The translations under genes and the position numbers were made by a program. Below are positions 42,777 through 51,911 of a DNA stretch of 64,000 nt, in pieces (within the stretch, counting starts at the first letter, position 1; the number at the start of each line of letters is the position of its first letter). Source of the stretch: CAYQJL01 sp964612295. Lineage in GTDB: Bacteria; Eisenbacteria; RBG-16-71-46; CAIMUX01; WJJG01. Below the pieces are notes generated by a model that saw only the letters and a program-made list of their open reading frames with translations, was not told the DNA's origin and did no database searches. The stretch lies in the NCBI GenBank assembly GCA_964612295.1, contig CAZTDY010000009.1, positions 31,601 through 95,600 of the forward strand, read 5' to 3'.

Positions 42777-44762
42777 ATGAGTCGGTGGCTGATTGTGGCG
42801 GCTCTGCTCACCTGCCTGATGGGCTCCATGGTGATGACGGGTTGCGGATTCCGGCAGGCCGCGAGTGCCGAGGTGCGGCCCCAGGTGATGAAAGCGGCGA
42901 CCCCGTCCGAGCCGGCCTCTACGGCGGCACACCAGGACGATCCCGAGCAGAACGCCGATACGGAGTGGTTGATCGACAGCCTCGCGGTGACGGTTGACTC
43001 GCTCAACCTGCCGGGGGTTTTCGAAGTCGATCTGCCTGATATCTCCGATAGCCTGGCCGCGGCCACCGAGGCTCAGCTGCCTTCGGTCGATGAACTCTTC
43101 GACTATCCCGTGGACGTCAATCACCGGGTCCTCACCTGGGTCGACTACTTCCTGGGGAAGGGGCGGCGGAGTTTTGAGATCGGGCTGACGCGATCCGGCC
43201 GGTACCTGGCCATGGCTCGCCGGATTTTTGCCGAGGAAGGCGTTCCCCAAGACCTCGCTTTCCTGGCACACATCGAAAGCGGTTTTCGTCATAACGCACG
43301 ATCCTCTGCGCGTGCGCTGGGATTGTGGCAGTTCATGCGAGGCACCGCCTCCATCTACAACCTGCGCTGTGACTCCTACGTGGATGAACGCCTCGACCCC
43401 GAGAAGTCGACCCGGGCCTGCGCGCAACATCTTCGGGATCTCCACGACGAGTACGACGATTGGTACCTGTCCCTGGCCGCCTACAACGCGGGCGCCGGAA
43501 AGGTCAATCGCGCGATCCGCAAGGCCGGCGCGCGCGACTTCTGGGCGATTGCCCGCACGCGGTATCTGGTCAACGAGACGCGCAACTTCGTGCCCCAGAT
43601 TCTGGCCGCAACGCTTCTGGCAAAATCACCCGGGGCCTATGGCTTTAGCGAAACCACCGACCCCCCGCTCGAATATGACTCGGTGACCGTCGACTCCCCG
43701 ACCGATCTGCGCGTTGTATCCAGCTGCACGGGCGTCTCCGTGGACGATCTGCAGGAATTGAATCCCGCGCTCCTCCTCATGCAGACCCCCCGAGCCTCCG
43801 AGTACGCGATTCACGTGCCCAAGGGATCCGGCGAGCGGTTTGCGCTCGAGATCGCGAAGATCCCGGCTGACAAGCGACTCGTGTTCCACCGGCACATCGT
43901 CCGCAGCGGTCAGACGCTCGGCCTCCTCGCCCGCCGTTATGGAACCACGGTCCGGGCCATCCAGGACGCGAACCGTCTGGGCCGAAAGACGACGATCTAT
44001 GTCGGCGACACGCTTCTCATCCCCAGCCGTCAGGGGGGCACGGCGGACTACGCCATGCTGGGCCGCGAGGGTGCGGTCAATCACACCGTACGGCGCGGGG
44101 ACTGCATCTCGGGAATCGCCGCTCACTATGGCGTCCCCTCCAAGGCCATCGTCGAGGTCAATGGCCTCACCGACCCGAGTCGCATCCATCCGGGGCAGAT
44201 TCTTGCGATCCCCGTTCCGCCTCAACGCCGCAGCACCGCCACCGCGGCGGACAACGCCCTCGCGGAGCGCGAATCGAACCAGAAGGTTGGCGCTCACCGC
44301 AGTCAGCCGACCCACACCTTGCGCGCCCAAAACAACTCCGACTCGTTGGGCCGCGTTCCGACCACCGCCCACATCGTCGCCCAGGCCCGCGAGGCCATTC
44401 GTCTGGAGGAAGAGCTGGCCGCGGCTCAGGGGCCTCCCCCAAAGACAGGACCCACCACCCATGTCGTACGCCGGGGCGACACGTTGTCGGAAATCGCGAC
44501 GCGCTATGGGGTCCGGGTCAGCCAACTCCGCAGCTGGAACGATCTGGGACGGTCCCACGTGATTCATCCGGGTCAGGAGCTGTCGGTAGCGCCACCAGGT
44601 GGCGTTTTGACGGCGAATTCGCGAATTCACACCGTGCGGCGCGGTGAGTCGATCTGGCTGATCGCCCAGCATTACGGAGTAGGCGTCTCCGATTTGCTCA
44701 ACTGGAACAATCTCAGTCGGCGCGCCGTGATATATCCAGGACAGAAACTTCGGCTATACTAG
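42777..44762 (+). CDS. MltD-like lytic transglycosylase lipoprotein with four LysM repeats
   Basis: A 661-residue protein with a lipoprotein signal (VMTGC, Cys23). The SLT domain (about residues 120-300) has the catalytic Glu in HIESGFRHNA, GLWQFMRGTA and LAAYNAGAGKV. It cleaves peptidoglycan glycan strands to anhydromuropeptides (family role). Four LysM repeats follow, each beginning H[IVT]VR.G (near residues 371, 440, 560 and 619), with a degenerate one before them and a Thr/Ala/Arg-rich linker. MltD has two LysM repeats in E. coli, so this version has more. GGAG precedes the ATG. It lies downstream of the Fur-type gene and may be cotranscribed. Confidence 0.92.
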   Translation: MSRWLIVAALLTCLMGSMVMTGCGFRQAASAEVRPQVMKAATPSEPASTAAHQDDPEQNADTEWLIDSLAVTVDSLNLPGVFEVDLPDISDSLAAATEAQLPSVDELFDYPVDVNHRVLTWVDYFLGKGRRSFEIGLTRSGRYLAMARRIFAEEGVPQDLAFLAHIESGFRHNARSSARALGLWQFMRGTASIYNLRCDSYVDERLDPEKSTRACAQHLRDLHDEYDDWYLSLAAYNAGAGKVNRAIRKAGARDFWAIARTRYLVNETRNFVPQILAATLLAKSPGAYGFSETTDPPLEYDSVTVDSPTDLRVVSSCTGVSVDDLQELNPALLLMQTPRASEYAIHVPKGSGERFALEIAKIPADKRLVFHRHIVRSGQTLGLLARRYGTTVRAIQDANRLGRKTTIYVGDTLLIPSRQGGTADYAMLGREGAVNHTVRRGDCISGIAAHYGVPSKAIVEVNGLTDPSRIHPGQILAIPVPPQRRSTATAADNALAERESNQKVGAHRSQPTHTLRAQNNSDSLGRVPTTAHIVAQAREAIRLEEELAAAQGPPPKTGPTTHVVRRGDTLSEIATRYGVRVSQLRSWNDLGRSHVIHPGQELSVAPPGGVLTANSRIHTVRRGESIWLIAQHYGVGVSDLLNWNNLSRRAVIYPGQKLRLY

Positions 44763-44812
44763 AGGCAAGCCATCCCCCGGCCGTTAACGTTCGCCAGAGA
44801 GGGGACCCTGCC

Positions 44813-46156
44813 ATGCCGAAGACATATCCCCGTCCGCTGAGTCGTGTGCTGCGCGTGCCTCTTCCCCTGATGATGAGTCTGTTCCTCCTGCCCGCCCTCG
44901 CACACGGTACCCTTTGGATCGTGGATCCCGAGGGCGGCGGCGACTTCACCGAGATCCAACCCGCAGTCGAGGCCGCCCAAACCGGCGATGAAGTCGAGGT
45001 TCGGCCCGGCACGTATGAGGAGTTCATCAACTACGGAGGGAAGGAGATCCGCGTCTACAGCTCCTCGGGATACGCCGTGACCACGATCCGACCGGGGACG
45101 GGCCCATATCGACCGGGGACGGGCCCATATCACACGATCACCTTTGAATCGGGAGAGGGGCGCGCGGCAGTTCTCGAAGGCTTCACGGTGACCGGCGGCA
45201 TCGGGCGGCACATGGCGTCGCTCGGTGGACGAAGCGGGGGGGCCATCGGCTGCTACGATTCGGATCCCACCTTTCGCGACTGCATGTTCCGTGAGAATAC
45301 GGCCGACTACGGTGGGGCCATCGCACTCGATGGCTCGAATCCCCTGATCACGGGGTGCCTGTTTGTAGAAAACGTGGTGGAAAACAACGGCTCGGCCATC
45401 GCGGGACCGAATTCGGCGCCGACGATCGAAGAATGCGCCTTCACCGACAACGAGGCCCCCTTCGGATTCGGCACCGTCCATCTCAACGCGCCGGCCGAGA
45501 TTCTGGGTTGCACCTTCTTCGACAACGAGGCCCGGGGGGCGGGCGCCATCAACCTCCCCGACGATGGGGCCGACATGCACATCACGGGATGTCTCTTCTG
45601 GGCCAACCAATCGCTCAGCTTTCACGGAGGGGCCCTCCGAATCCATGAGGCCGACCCGGTCATCGAGTCCTGCACCTTCATCGACAACCGTGCCGCGATC
45701 GACGGCGGGGCCATCATGATCCAGGATGGCGCCGATGCTCAGGTCCGCCACTGCACCTTCTACGCAAACCTGGCGTCCCGGAGCGGGGCGAACTTCGCCA
45801 TCTGGGACTACAGCTCACCGGTGATCGAGAACTGCATCATGGCCGAAGGTCTCGATGGGTACGGCGTCTTCGTCGAGAATTCCGCCCCGATCTTCCTCTG
45901 CACCTGCTCCTGGAACAACCGGCCGGACAACTTCATCGCCTTCCCCGATCCCACGGGGACGGACGGCAACATCACCGTCAATCCGCTCTTCTGCGGAGAG
46001 TCCAGCCGCGATTTCACCCTCCACTCGCTGTCCGAGTGCGCCGAGGAGAACAACCCCGAGTGCGGCCAGATCGGACGCTATGGAGTAGCCTGCGGCCCAA
46101 CACCTTCCATTGAAACGAGTTGGGGCGAGATCAAGGCGCTTTTCCTATCCAAGTAG
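44813..46156 (+). CDS. Secreted right-handed parallel beta-helix protein with SWGEIKAL C-terminal tag
   Basis: A 447-residue protein. The signal peptide (cleavage near ALAHG) is followed by WIVDPEGGGDFTEIQPAVEAAQTGDEVEVRPGTY, the opening of pectate-lyase/NosD-like beta-helix proteins. The helix coils repeat CTFxDNxAxxGGAI-type units, with C..F.DN regularly spaced. The end (GQIGRYGVACGPTP then SWGEIKALFLSK) is not the FlgD-type tail of its neighbours; I recall similar SWG-IK-L tags in Krumholzibacteria/Eisenbacteria-type beta-helix proteins, so it may be a second sorting or assembly tag (weak inference). A 21-bp unit is repeated in tandem at 45089-45130, giving RPGTGPYRPGTGPY. It binds or acts on an unknown glycan. 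GAGGGGACC precedes the ATG. Confidence 0.85.
   Translation: MPKTYPRPLSRVLRVPLPLMMSLFLLPALAHGTLWIVDPEGGGDFTEIQPAVEAAQTGDEVEVRPGTYEEFINYGGKEIRVYSSSGYAVTTIRPGTGPYRPGTGPYHTITFESGEGRAAVLEGFTVTGGIGRHMASLGGRSGGAIGCYDSDPTFRDCMFRENTADYGGAIALDGSNPLITGCLFVENVVENNGSAIAGPNSAPTIEECAFTDNEAPFGFGTVHLNAPAEILGCTFFDNEARGAGAINLPDDGADMHITGCLFWANQSLSFHGGALRIHEADPVIESCTFIDNRAAIDGGAIMIQDGADAQVRHCTFYANLASRSGANFAIWDYSSPVIENCIMAEGLDGYGVFVENSAPIFLCTCSWNNRPDNFIAFPDPTGTDGNITVNPLFCGESSRDFTLHSLSECAEENNPECGQIGRYGVACGPTPSIETSWGEIKALFLSK
45089..45130 (+). repeat. Perfect 21-bp tandem duplication inside the beta-helix gene
   Basis: The unit at 45089-45109 is repeated exactly at 45110-45130, in frame, duplicating RPGTGPY. Identity at the third codon positions points to a recent slip or duplication. 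Confidence 0.9.
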
Positions 46157-46252
46157 ACCGTGCCCTGAAGAATCGGGACCTGATCAGGGATCGGGCTGTT
46201 CTAGGGGAAGATCGAGCGACTGGAAGCACATGGGAAGAATGGCGGACACACG

Positions 46253-46846
46253 ATGAAATCGTTGGAGACAAGGACACGGCCCCATCGGAGCAGCTTGCGG
46301 CACGGGACCGTGCTGGCGCTTGCCCTATTGGGCCTGTGCGTGGGAATCGGCCTGGCCCTCGCTGAGGAGGATGCTGCGACTCCGGCGCGGGTGACCGCCT
46401 CCGCAAAGGCCACCACCGCCGTGGCCGCCCCTCCCGACACGCTGCTCCAGGCTGTCGCTGGCATTCTGGACGCCCCTGACGGCGTCACCGTTCTTCACTT
46501 CCACGCGGCCGAGCGCTGCGCCGACTGCATCCTCATCGAGACCTACGTGCGGGACTACGTCGAGCAGATCTTCGCCAAAGAGTTCGAAGCCGGATCGCTC
46601 CACTACCGGCTCATCAATGTCGATCTGCCCGAAAACCTGCCCATCTGCGATCACTACGAGATCGACGACACCATGGTCGTGCTGACCCGCTGGCGCGGCG
46701 GACAGGAACAGGAGTGGCTGGCGCTGTGGGAGGTCTGGGATTACGTCGAGGACTCGATCTCCCTGACGACCTACGTCGGTGACGAACTCATCACGTTGCT
46801 CGAGGCAGCCGCTGCCGATGAGGCCGGCAAAACTGCTGACCGCTAG
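46253..46846 (+). CDS. ArsF-like thioredoxin-fold protein, membrane-anchored
   Basis: A 197-residue protein with one N-terminal hydrophobic anchor (about 18-37) and a thioredoxin-like domain with C89-A-D-C92 after a beta strand (VTVLHFHAAERCADC). The following pattern (IETYVRDYVEQIFAKEFEAGSLHYRLINVDLPENLPICDHYEI) matches ArsF-family proteins, which I recall as nitrored/ars-linked thioredoxin-like subunits near ArsP permeases. It lies 138 nt upstream of arsR, with a promoter between them, so it is a neighbour of the ars operon rather than its first cistron. It may deliver electrons to periplasmic arsenic species (inference). Confidence 0.75.
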   Translation: MKSLETRTRPHRSSLRHGTVLALALLGLCVGIGLALAEEDAATPARVTASAKATTAVAAPPDTLLQAVAGILDAPDGVTVLHFHAAERCADCILIETYVRDYVEQIFAKEFEAGSLHYRLINVDLPENLPICDHYEIDDTMVVLTRWRGGQEQEWLALWEVWDYVEDSISLTTYVGDELITLLEAAAADEAGKTADR

Positions 46847-46927
46847 ATCCTCCGGCCACCACTCTGACAACCTCCTACCTTTTACTGAGTTAGGGTTCGT
46901 CTGCCACGATTCTCCCCAAATCGATCC

Positions 46928-46956
46928 TTGACTTGGCCATTTGGCCATCTTACAAT
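46928..46956 (+). promoter_or_regulatory. Sigma-70-type promoter of the ars operon with repeats in the spacer
   Basis: TTGACT (46928-46933), a 17-nt spacer and TACAAT (46951-46956) form a good promoter. The spacer holds two TGGCCAT units (46934-46940 and 46942-46948, each containing the palindrome TGGCCA), a natural place for the ArsR operator. GGAGG (46976-46980) follows, 4 nt before the arsR ATG. Confidence 0.8.
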
Positions 46957-46984
46957 TACGCCAATCAGCAAAACTGGAGGTTCA

Positions 46985-47320
46985 ATGGACAGCGTAAGGG
47001 CTGCCCGGCTCGAAGCCCGGGCCCGGATCCTCAAGGCGATGGCCCATCCGTCGCGGCTTCTGATCCTCGAGGAGTTGGCGGATGGTTCGCGCTGCGTGGC
47101 CGAGCTGACCGCCTTGGTCGGCGCGGATGTCTCCACGGTCTCGAAGCACCTGTCCGTGCTTCGGGAGGCGGGCCTGGTGGTGGGGGCACGCAGCGGCTCC
47201 CAGGTGAACTACACGCTCCACGTGCCCTGCGTCCTCAACTTCTTCGGATGCGTGGAAGCCGTCCTTCGGACCAAGGCCGAAGAACAGATGAACCTCCTGA
47301 ATGAGAGTGTCGACCCATGA
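46985..47320 (+). CDS. arsR: ArsR-family arsenic-responsive repressor
   Basis: A 111-residue winged-helix repressor (HPSRLLILEELADGSRCVAEL, then VSTVSKHLSVLREAGLVVGARSG). Candidate As(III) ligands are Cys37, Cys82 and Cys89 (SRC, PCVLNFFGC); the classic ELCVC site is absent, so arsenite is probably bound by this different cysteine set. It starts at the ATG behind GGAGG and ends 4 nt past the start of the permease gene (ATGA overlap). It likely represses its own operon through the spacer repeats at 46934-46948. Confidence 0.92.
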   Translation: MDSVRAARLEARARILKAMAHPSRLLILEELADGSRCVAELTALVGADVSTVSKHLSVLREAGLVVGARSGSQVNYTLHVPCVLNFFGCVEAVLRTKAEEQMNLLNESVDP

Positions 47321-48615
47321 TCTGGCGTCAGAACTGGAAACCCCTCCTCCTGCTTGCGGGCGGCTTTCTGCTCGCCTTCCACCTACCGGTCGGCACCGGG
47401 CGGTTCGACCGCTCGATCCTTGAGGCGTTCCACCTCGTCAAGTGGTACGCGCGCGAACATGTTCTCCTCTGTCTGATTCCCGCGTTCTTTATCGCCGGAG
47501 CGATCGGCGTCTTTGTCAGCCAGGCGTCCGTGATGAAGTACCTGGGCGCCCGCGCCAACAAGGTCCTCGCCTACGGCGTCGCCTCGGTCTCGGGCACGAT
47601 CCTGGCGGTCTGTTCCTGCACGGTCCTGCCGCTCTTCGCGGGTATCTACACGATGGGCGCGGGGCTCGGCCCGGCCACGGCGTTCCTGTACGCGGGCCCG
47701 GCGATCAACGTGCTGGCGATCGTGCTCACCGCCCGAATCCTGGGTCTTGAGCTTGGCGCGGCGCGGGCCGTGGGGGCCATAGTTTTCAGCGTGGTCATCG
47801 GGCTGCTCATGCATCTGATCTTCCGCAAGGAAGAGATGGCCAAGGCGGAAGCGGCCGCCCACATGCCCGAACCGGAGGGTGGACGACCCCTGTGGCAGAA
47901 CGGCGTGTACTTCGCAAGCATGATTGCCGTGTTGGTCTTCGCCAACTGGGGTCGCCCGGCCGAGGCCACGGGCCTCTGGCGGGCCGTGTTCGAACTCAAG
48001 TGGATCCTGACATCGATCGCAGGGCTGGGGCTCGGCCTCACCTTGGTGGTCTGGTTCCGACTCAGCCTCGTGCGCGCGCTTTTTGTCGCCGCCCCGGTTG
48101 TCCTGCTCACCTTGCTCTTCCCCCGCCAACCGATGATTCCATTCGGCGCGGCGGTTATCGGGCTTTCGGCCGTCACCAGCACGGCCGGCGGCGATATGGA
48201 ACACTGGTTCGAATCGAGCTGGACCTTCGCGAAACAGATTCTGCCTTTGCTCTTCGCCGGCGTTCTCGTCGCCGGGCTGCTCCTGGGTCGCCCCGGTGAG
48301 GAAGGGGTGATCCCAGCGCACTGGATCAGCCAGGCCGTGGGGGGCAATTCGATCGGAGCCAACCTGTTTGCCTCTGTCGCCGGAGCATTCATGTACTTCG
48401 CCACCCTGACCGAGGTCCCGATCCTGCAAGGCTTGATCGGCAACGGCATGGGCAAGGGCCCCGCTCTCGCCCTGCTGTTGGCCGGCCCGGCGCTGTCGCT
48501 ACCCAACATGCTCGTCATCCGCAGTGTGATGGGCACCCGAAAGACACTCGTTTTCGTCGCACTGGTCGTGGTGATGGCGACCGCGAGCGGGCTGCTGTAC
48601 GGAAGCCTTTTCTAA
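47317..48615 (+). CDS. ArsP/DUF318-type permease
   Basis: A 432-residue membrane protein with about 10-12 TM helices. The conserved CSCTVLPLFAGIYTMGAGLGPATAFLYAGPAINVLAI block is the signature of the ArsP/UPF0718 permeases, which export organoarsenicals or related compounds (known for ArsP). A second similar block (FASVAGAFMYFATLTEVPI) lies in the second half, as expected from an internal repeat. Its start overlaps the end of arsR. The cysteine pair CSC may bind trivalent methylarsenicals. Confidence 0.9.
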   Translation: MIWRQNWKPLLLLAGGFLLAFHLPVGTGRFDRSILEAFHLVKWYAREHVLLCLIPAFFIAGAIGVFVSQASVMKYLGARANKVLAYGVASVSGTILAVCSCTVLPLFAGIYTMGAGLGPATAFLYAGPAINVLAIVLTARILGLELGAARAVGAIVFSVVIGLLMHLIFRKEEMAKAEAAAHMPEPEGGRPLWQNGVYFASMIAVLVFANWGRPAEATGLWRAVFELKWILTSIAGLGLGLTLVVWFRLSLVRALFVAAPVVLLTLLFPRQPMIPFGAAVIGLSAVTSTAGGDMEHWFESSWTFAKQILPLLFAGVLVAGLLLGRPGEEGVIPAHWISQAVGGNSIGANLFASVAGAFMYFATLTEVPILQGLIGNGMGKGPALALLLAGPALSLPNMLVIRSVMGTRKTLVFVALVVVMATASGLLYGSLF

Positions 48616-48633
48616 GAAGGAGATACGAAGGCC

Positions 48634-48867
48634 ATGGAGAAGATTCAGATCCTGGGCACCGGCTGCCCCAAGTGCAATCAGCTCGAAGAAAACGCCAAAG
48701 CGGCCATCAACCAGCTCGGCCTGCAGGTCGCGGTGGAGAAGATCAGCGATCTTCAGGAGATCATGAAGTTCGGGGTCATGATGACGCCCGGCTTCGCCAT
48801 CGATGGTGAGGTCAAGACCACCGGCAAGCTTCTATCGGTCGAAGAAATCAAGGAACTGCTCGGGTAA
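48634..48867 (+). CDS. Small thioredoxin-like redox protein (MTH895/TM0996 type)
   Basis: A 77-residue thioredoxin-fold protein with the redox pair C11-P-K-C14 in GTGCPKCNQLEENAKAA and a cis-Pro segment (MMTPGFAIDGEV). Such proteins accompany ArsP-type permeases and probably supply or accept electrons for them (inference). AGAAGGAGA precedes the ATG. Confidence 0.92.
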   Translation: MEKIQILGTGCPKCNQLEENAKAAINQLGLQVAVEKISDLQEIMKFGVMMTPGFAIDGEVKTTGKLLSVEEIKELLG

Positions 48868-48900
48868 GTGCGCAGACACTGATCGGAAAGGACGCGACCC

Positions 48901-49401
48901 ATGACCATGACGAACCGTCTGATCATTCTTGGAGTGCTGGCGGTTCTCCTCGGGGGAACCATCGTACTCAAGCAATCGCGCGAGGCCGGTCGGGCCGAGG
49001 GGGGCAACCTCGAAGCCGATTCCCTGTCGGAAGTCGTGGACCTGGCTACGCTGCCGCCCGCGGACGGAGGCGATGAGGCGCCGGCTGCCCCCGCACCCAC
49101 TCCCGCCGACCCCTCCAAGCTACCGCTGCTGGTCGATCTCGGGTCCGACACCTGTGTGCCGTGCAAGCTGATGGCGCCGATTCTCAAGGAGTTCAAGAAG
49201 GACTACGCGAACATCTTCACGGTCGAGTTCATCGACGCAAAGAAGAACCGTCCCGCGGCGGCCCTCTACGGCATCCGCGTGATCCCCACTCAGATCTTCT
49301 ACGACGCCGCCGGAGAGGAGTTGTTCCGTCACGAAGGCTTCATGTCCAAAGAAGCCATCCTGGCGAAGTGGCTCGAACACGGCGTGGACATCAGGAAGTA
49401 G
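48901..49401 (+). CDS. Membrane-anchored thioredoxin-like protein
   Basis: A 166-residue protein with an N-terminal anchor (about residues 6-24), an Ala/Pro/Asp-rich linker (about 40-72) and a thioredoxin domain with C85-V-P-C88 (VDLGSDTCVPCKLMAPIL) and cis-Pro VIPTQIF. It faces the periplasm and is followed by CcdA after 2 nt, so CcdA probably keeps it reduced. The pair may serve arsenic reduction or maturation of periplasmic thiols. Confidence 0.93.
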   Translation: MTMTNRLIILGVLAVLLGGTIVLKQSREAGRAEGGNLEADSLSEVVDLATLPPADGGDEAPAAPAPTPADPSKLPLLVDLGSDTCVPCKLMAPILKEFKKDYANIFTVEFIDAKKNRPAAALYGIRVIPTQIFYDAAGEELFRHEGFMSKEAILAKWLEHGVDIRK

Positions 49402-49403
49402 TC

Positions 49404-50102
49404 ATGGAAGAGCTTTTTACCCAGCTATCCGCTGCCGTCGAAGGATCGGCTTCCGTCGCACTTGCCGGGGCGTTCGCCTGGGGCATCCTCAGCGTGGTCC
49501 TGAGCCCCTGCCATCTTTCGAGCATCCCGCTCATCGTTGCCTTTATCGGTGAAACAGGGGGCAAGGCGCCGAAGCGCGCGTTCGCGGCCTCCTCGCTCTT
49601 CTCTCTCGGGATCCTGGTCACGATCGCCGCGGTGGGCGCGGCGACGGCCGCCTTGGGCCGCATGATGGGTGACCTGGGGCCCTACGGGCGCTACGGAGTC
49701 GCCGCGATCTTCTTCGTGCTCGGCCTGCACTTCCTGGGCGTGATCCCGATGCCCTGGTCGGGAGGCGGCCCGAGACAAACCCAACAGAGAGGATTGTGGG
49801 CGGCGTTCATCCTGGGGCTGGTGTTCGGCATCGCAGTCGGCCCCTGCACGTTCGCCTTCATGGCCCCGATGCTGGGCGTCACCTTCAGCGTGGCGTCCGA
49901 GAACTGGGTTTATGCAGCGGCCCTCCTGCTCGTCTACGGCGTGGGGCACTGTGGCGTCATCGTGCTCGCCGGCACGTTCGCCGGATGGGTGCAGCGGTAC
50001 TTGAATTGGAACGAACGATCTCAGGGTTCGGTCTGGCTGCGGCGGGCCTGCGGAATTCTGGTCGTGCTCGGCGGTCTCTATCTGATCTACACCGCGAGGT
50101 AG
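49404..50102 (+). CDS. ccdA: CcdA/DsbD-like transmembrane thiol transporter
   Basis: A 232-residue protein with six TM helices. The two redox cysteines lie in VLSPCHLSSIPLIVAFIGE and VGPCTFAFMAPMLGVTF, the internally repeated CcdA motif. It passes reductant from cytosolic thioredoxin to periplasmic partners, here probably the thioredoxin encoded just upstream. The ATG at 49404 is 2 nt after the previous stop; the small gap shows coupling. Confidence 0.93.
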   Translation: MEELFTQLSAAVEGSASVALAGAFAWGILSVVLSPCHLSSIPLIVAFIGETGGKAPKRAFAASSLFSLGILVTIAAVGAATAALGRMMGDLGPYGRYGVAAIFFVLGLHFLGVIPMPWSGGGPRQTQQRGLWAAFILGLVFGIAVGPCTFAFMAPMLGVTFSVASENWVYAAALLLVYGVGHCGVIVLAGTFAGWVQRYLNWNERSQGSVWLRRACGILVVLGGLYLIYTAR

Positions 50103-50115
50103 CACGGGAGGGCAC

Positions 50116-51311
<1,196 letters not shown>

Positions 51312-51315
<4 letters not shown>

Positions 51316-51728
51316 AATCCTATCGCAAGGAACTCTGGTTCGACATCACGCGGCGCCGGCAGCTGATCAATATCACCCCCCATGTGCAGGAGTGCCTGCG
51401 TGAAAGCGGCATCAAAGAGGGGCTCCTGCTCTGCAATGCGATGCACATCACGGCGAGTGTCTTCATCAACGACGACGAGTCCGGCCTCCATCAGGACTAC
51501 GAGGACTGGCTGGAGAAGCTGGCGCCGGAGAAGCCTCACTCGCAGTACCGGCACAACGTCGGCGAGGACAACGGGGACGCCCATCTGAAGCGAACCATCA
51601 TGGGGCGCGAGGTGGTGGTGGCAGTCACCGGCGGTGACCTGGACTTCGGCCCCTGGGAGCAGATCTTCTACGGGGAATTCGATGGGAAACGCCGCAAGCG
51701 GGTGCTGGTGAAGATCATCGGCGACTAG
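51312..51728 (+). CDS. YjbQ/UPF0047 family protein
   Basis: A 138-residue cytosolic protein with the family pattern ECLRESGIKEGLLLCNAMHITASVFINDDE, HQDYEDWLEKLAPEK and HLKRTIMGREVVVAVTGGDLDFGPWEQIFYGEFDGKRRKRVLV. YjbQ-type proteins have weak thiamine-phosphate synthase or phosphatase-like activity in some organisms; the real role is uncertain. It starts inside the acr3 stop codon (ATGA overlap) behind GGAGGAG, so it is the last gene of the ars operon. Confidence 0.92.
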
Positions 51729-51911
51729 CCTTACTGCCACGTATTTTCACTTGCGAGCAGCGCTCCATCTCCTATGATCCAACGCGGTCCCGGGGGGTCT
51801 ATGGATGATGTGGCGCACCACCTTTGCCCGCTTGCCCGCCATTCGAGACCGTCACAACACCCAAGCCTCAGGCCAGAGGCCGTCAACTCCTATCCAATCG
51901 AGGATACGCCT

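Noticed and set aside
51774..51911. Upstream in-frame extension of the 51912 membrane protein
   Set aside because: It is not membrane-like and lacks coding character, whereas ATG 51912 has GAGG and starts a clear TM pattern.
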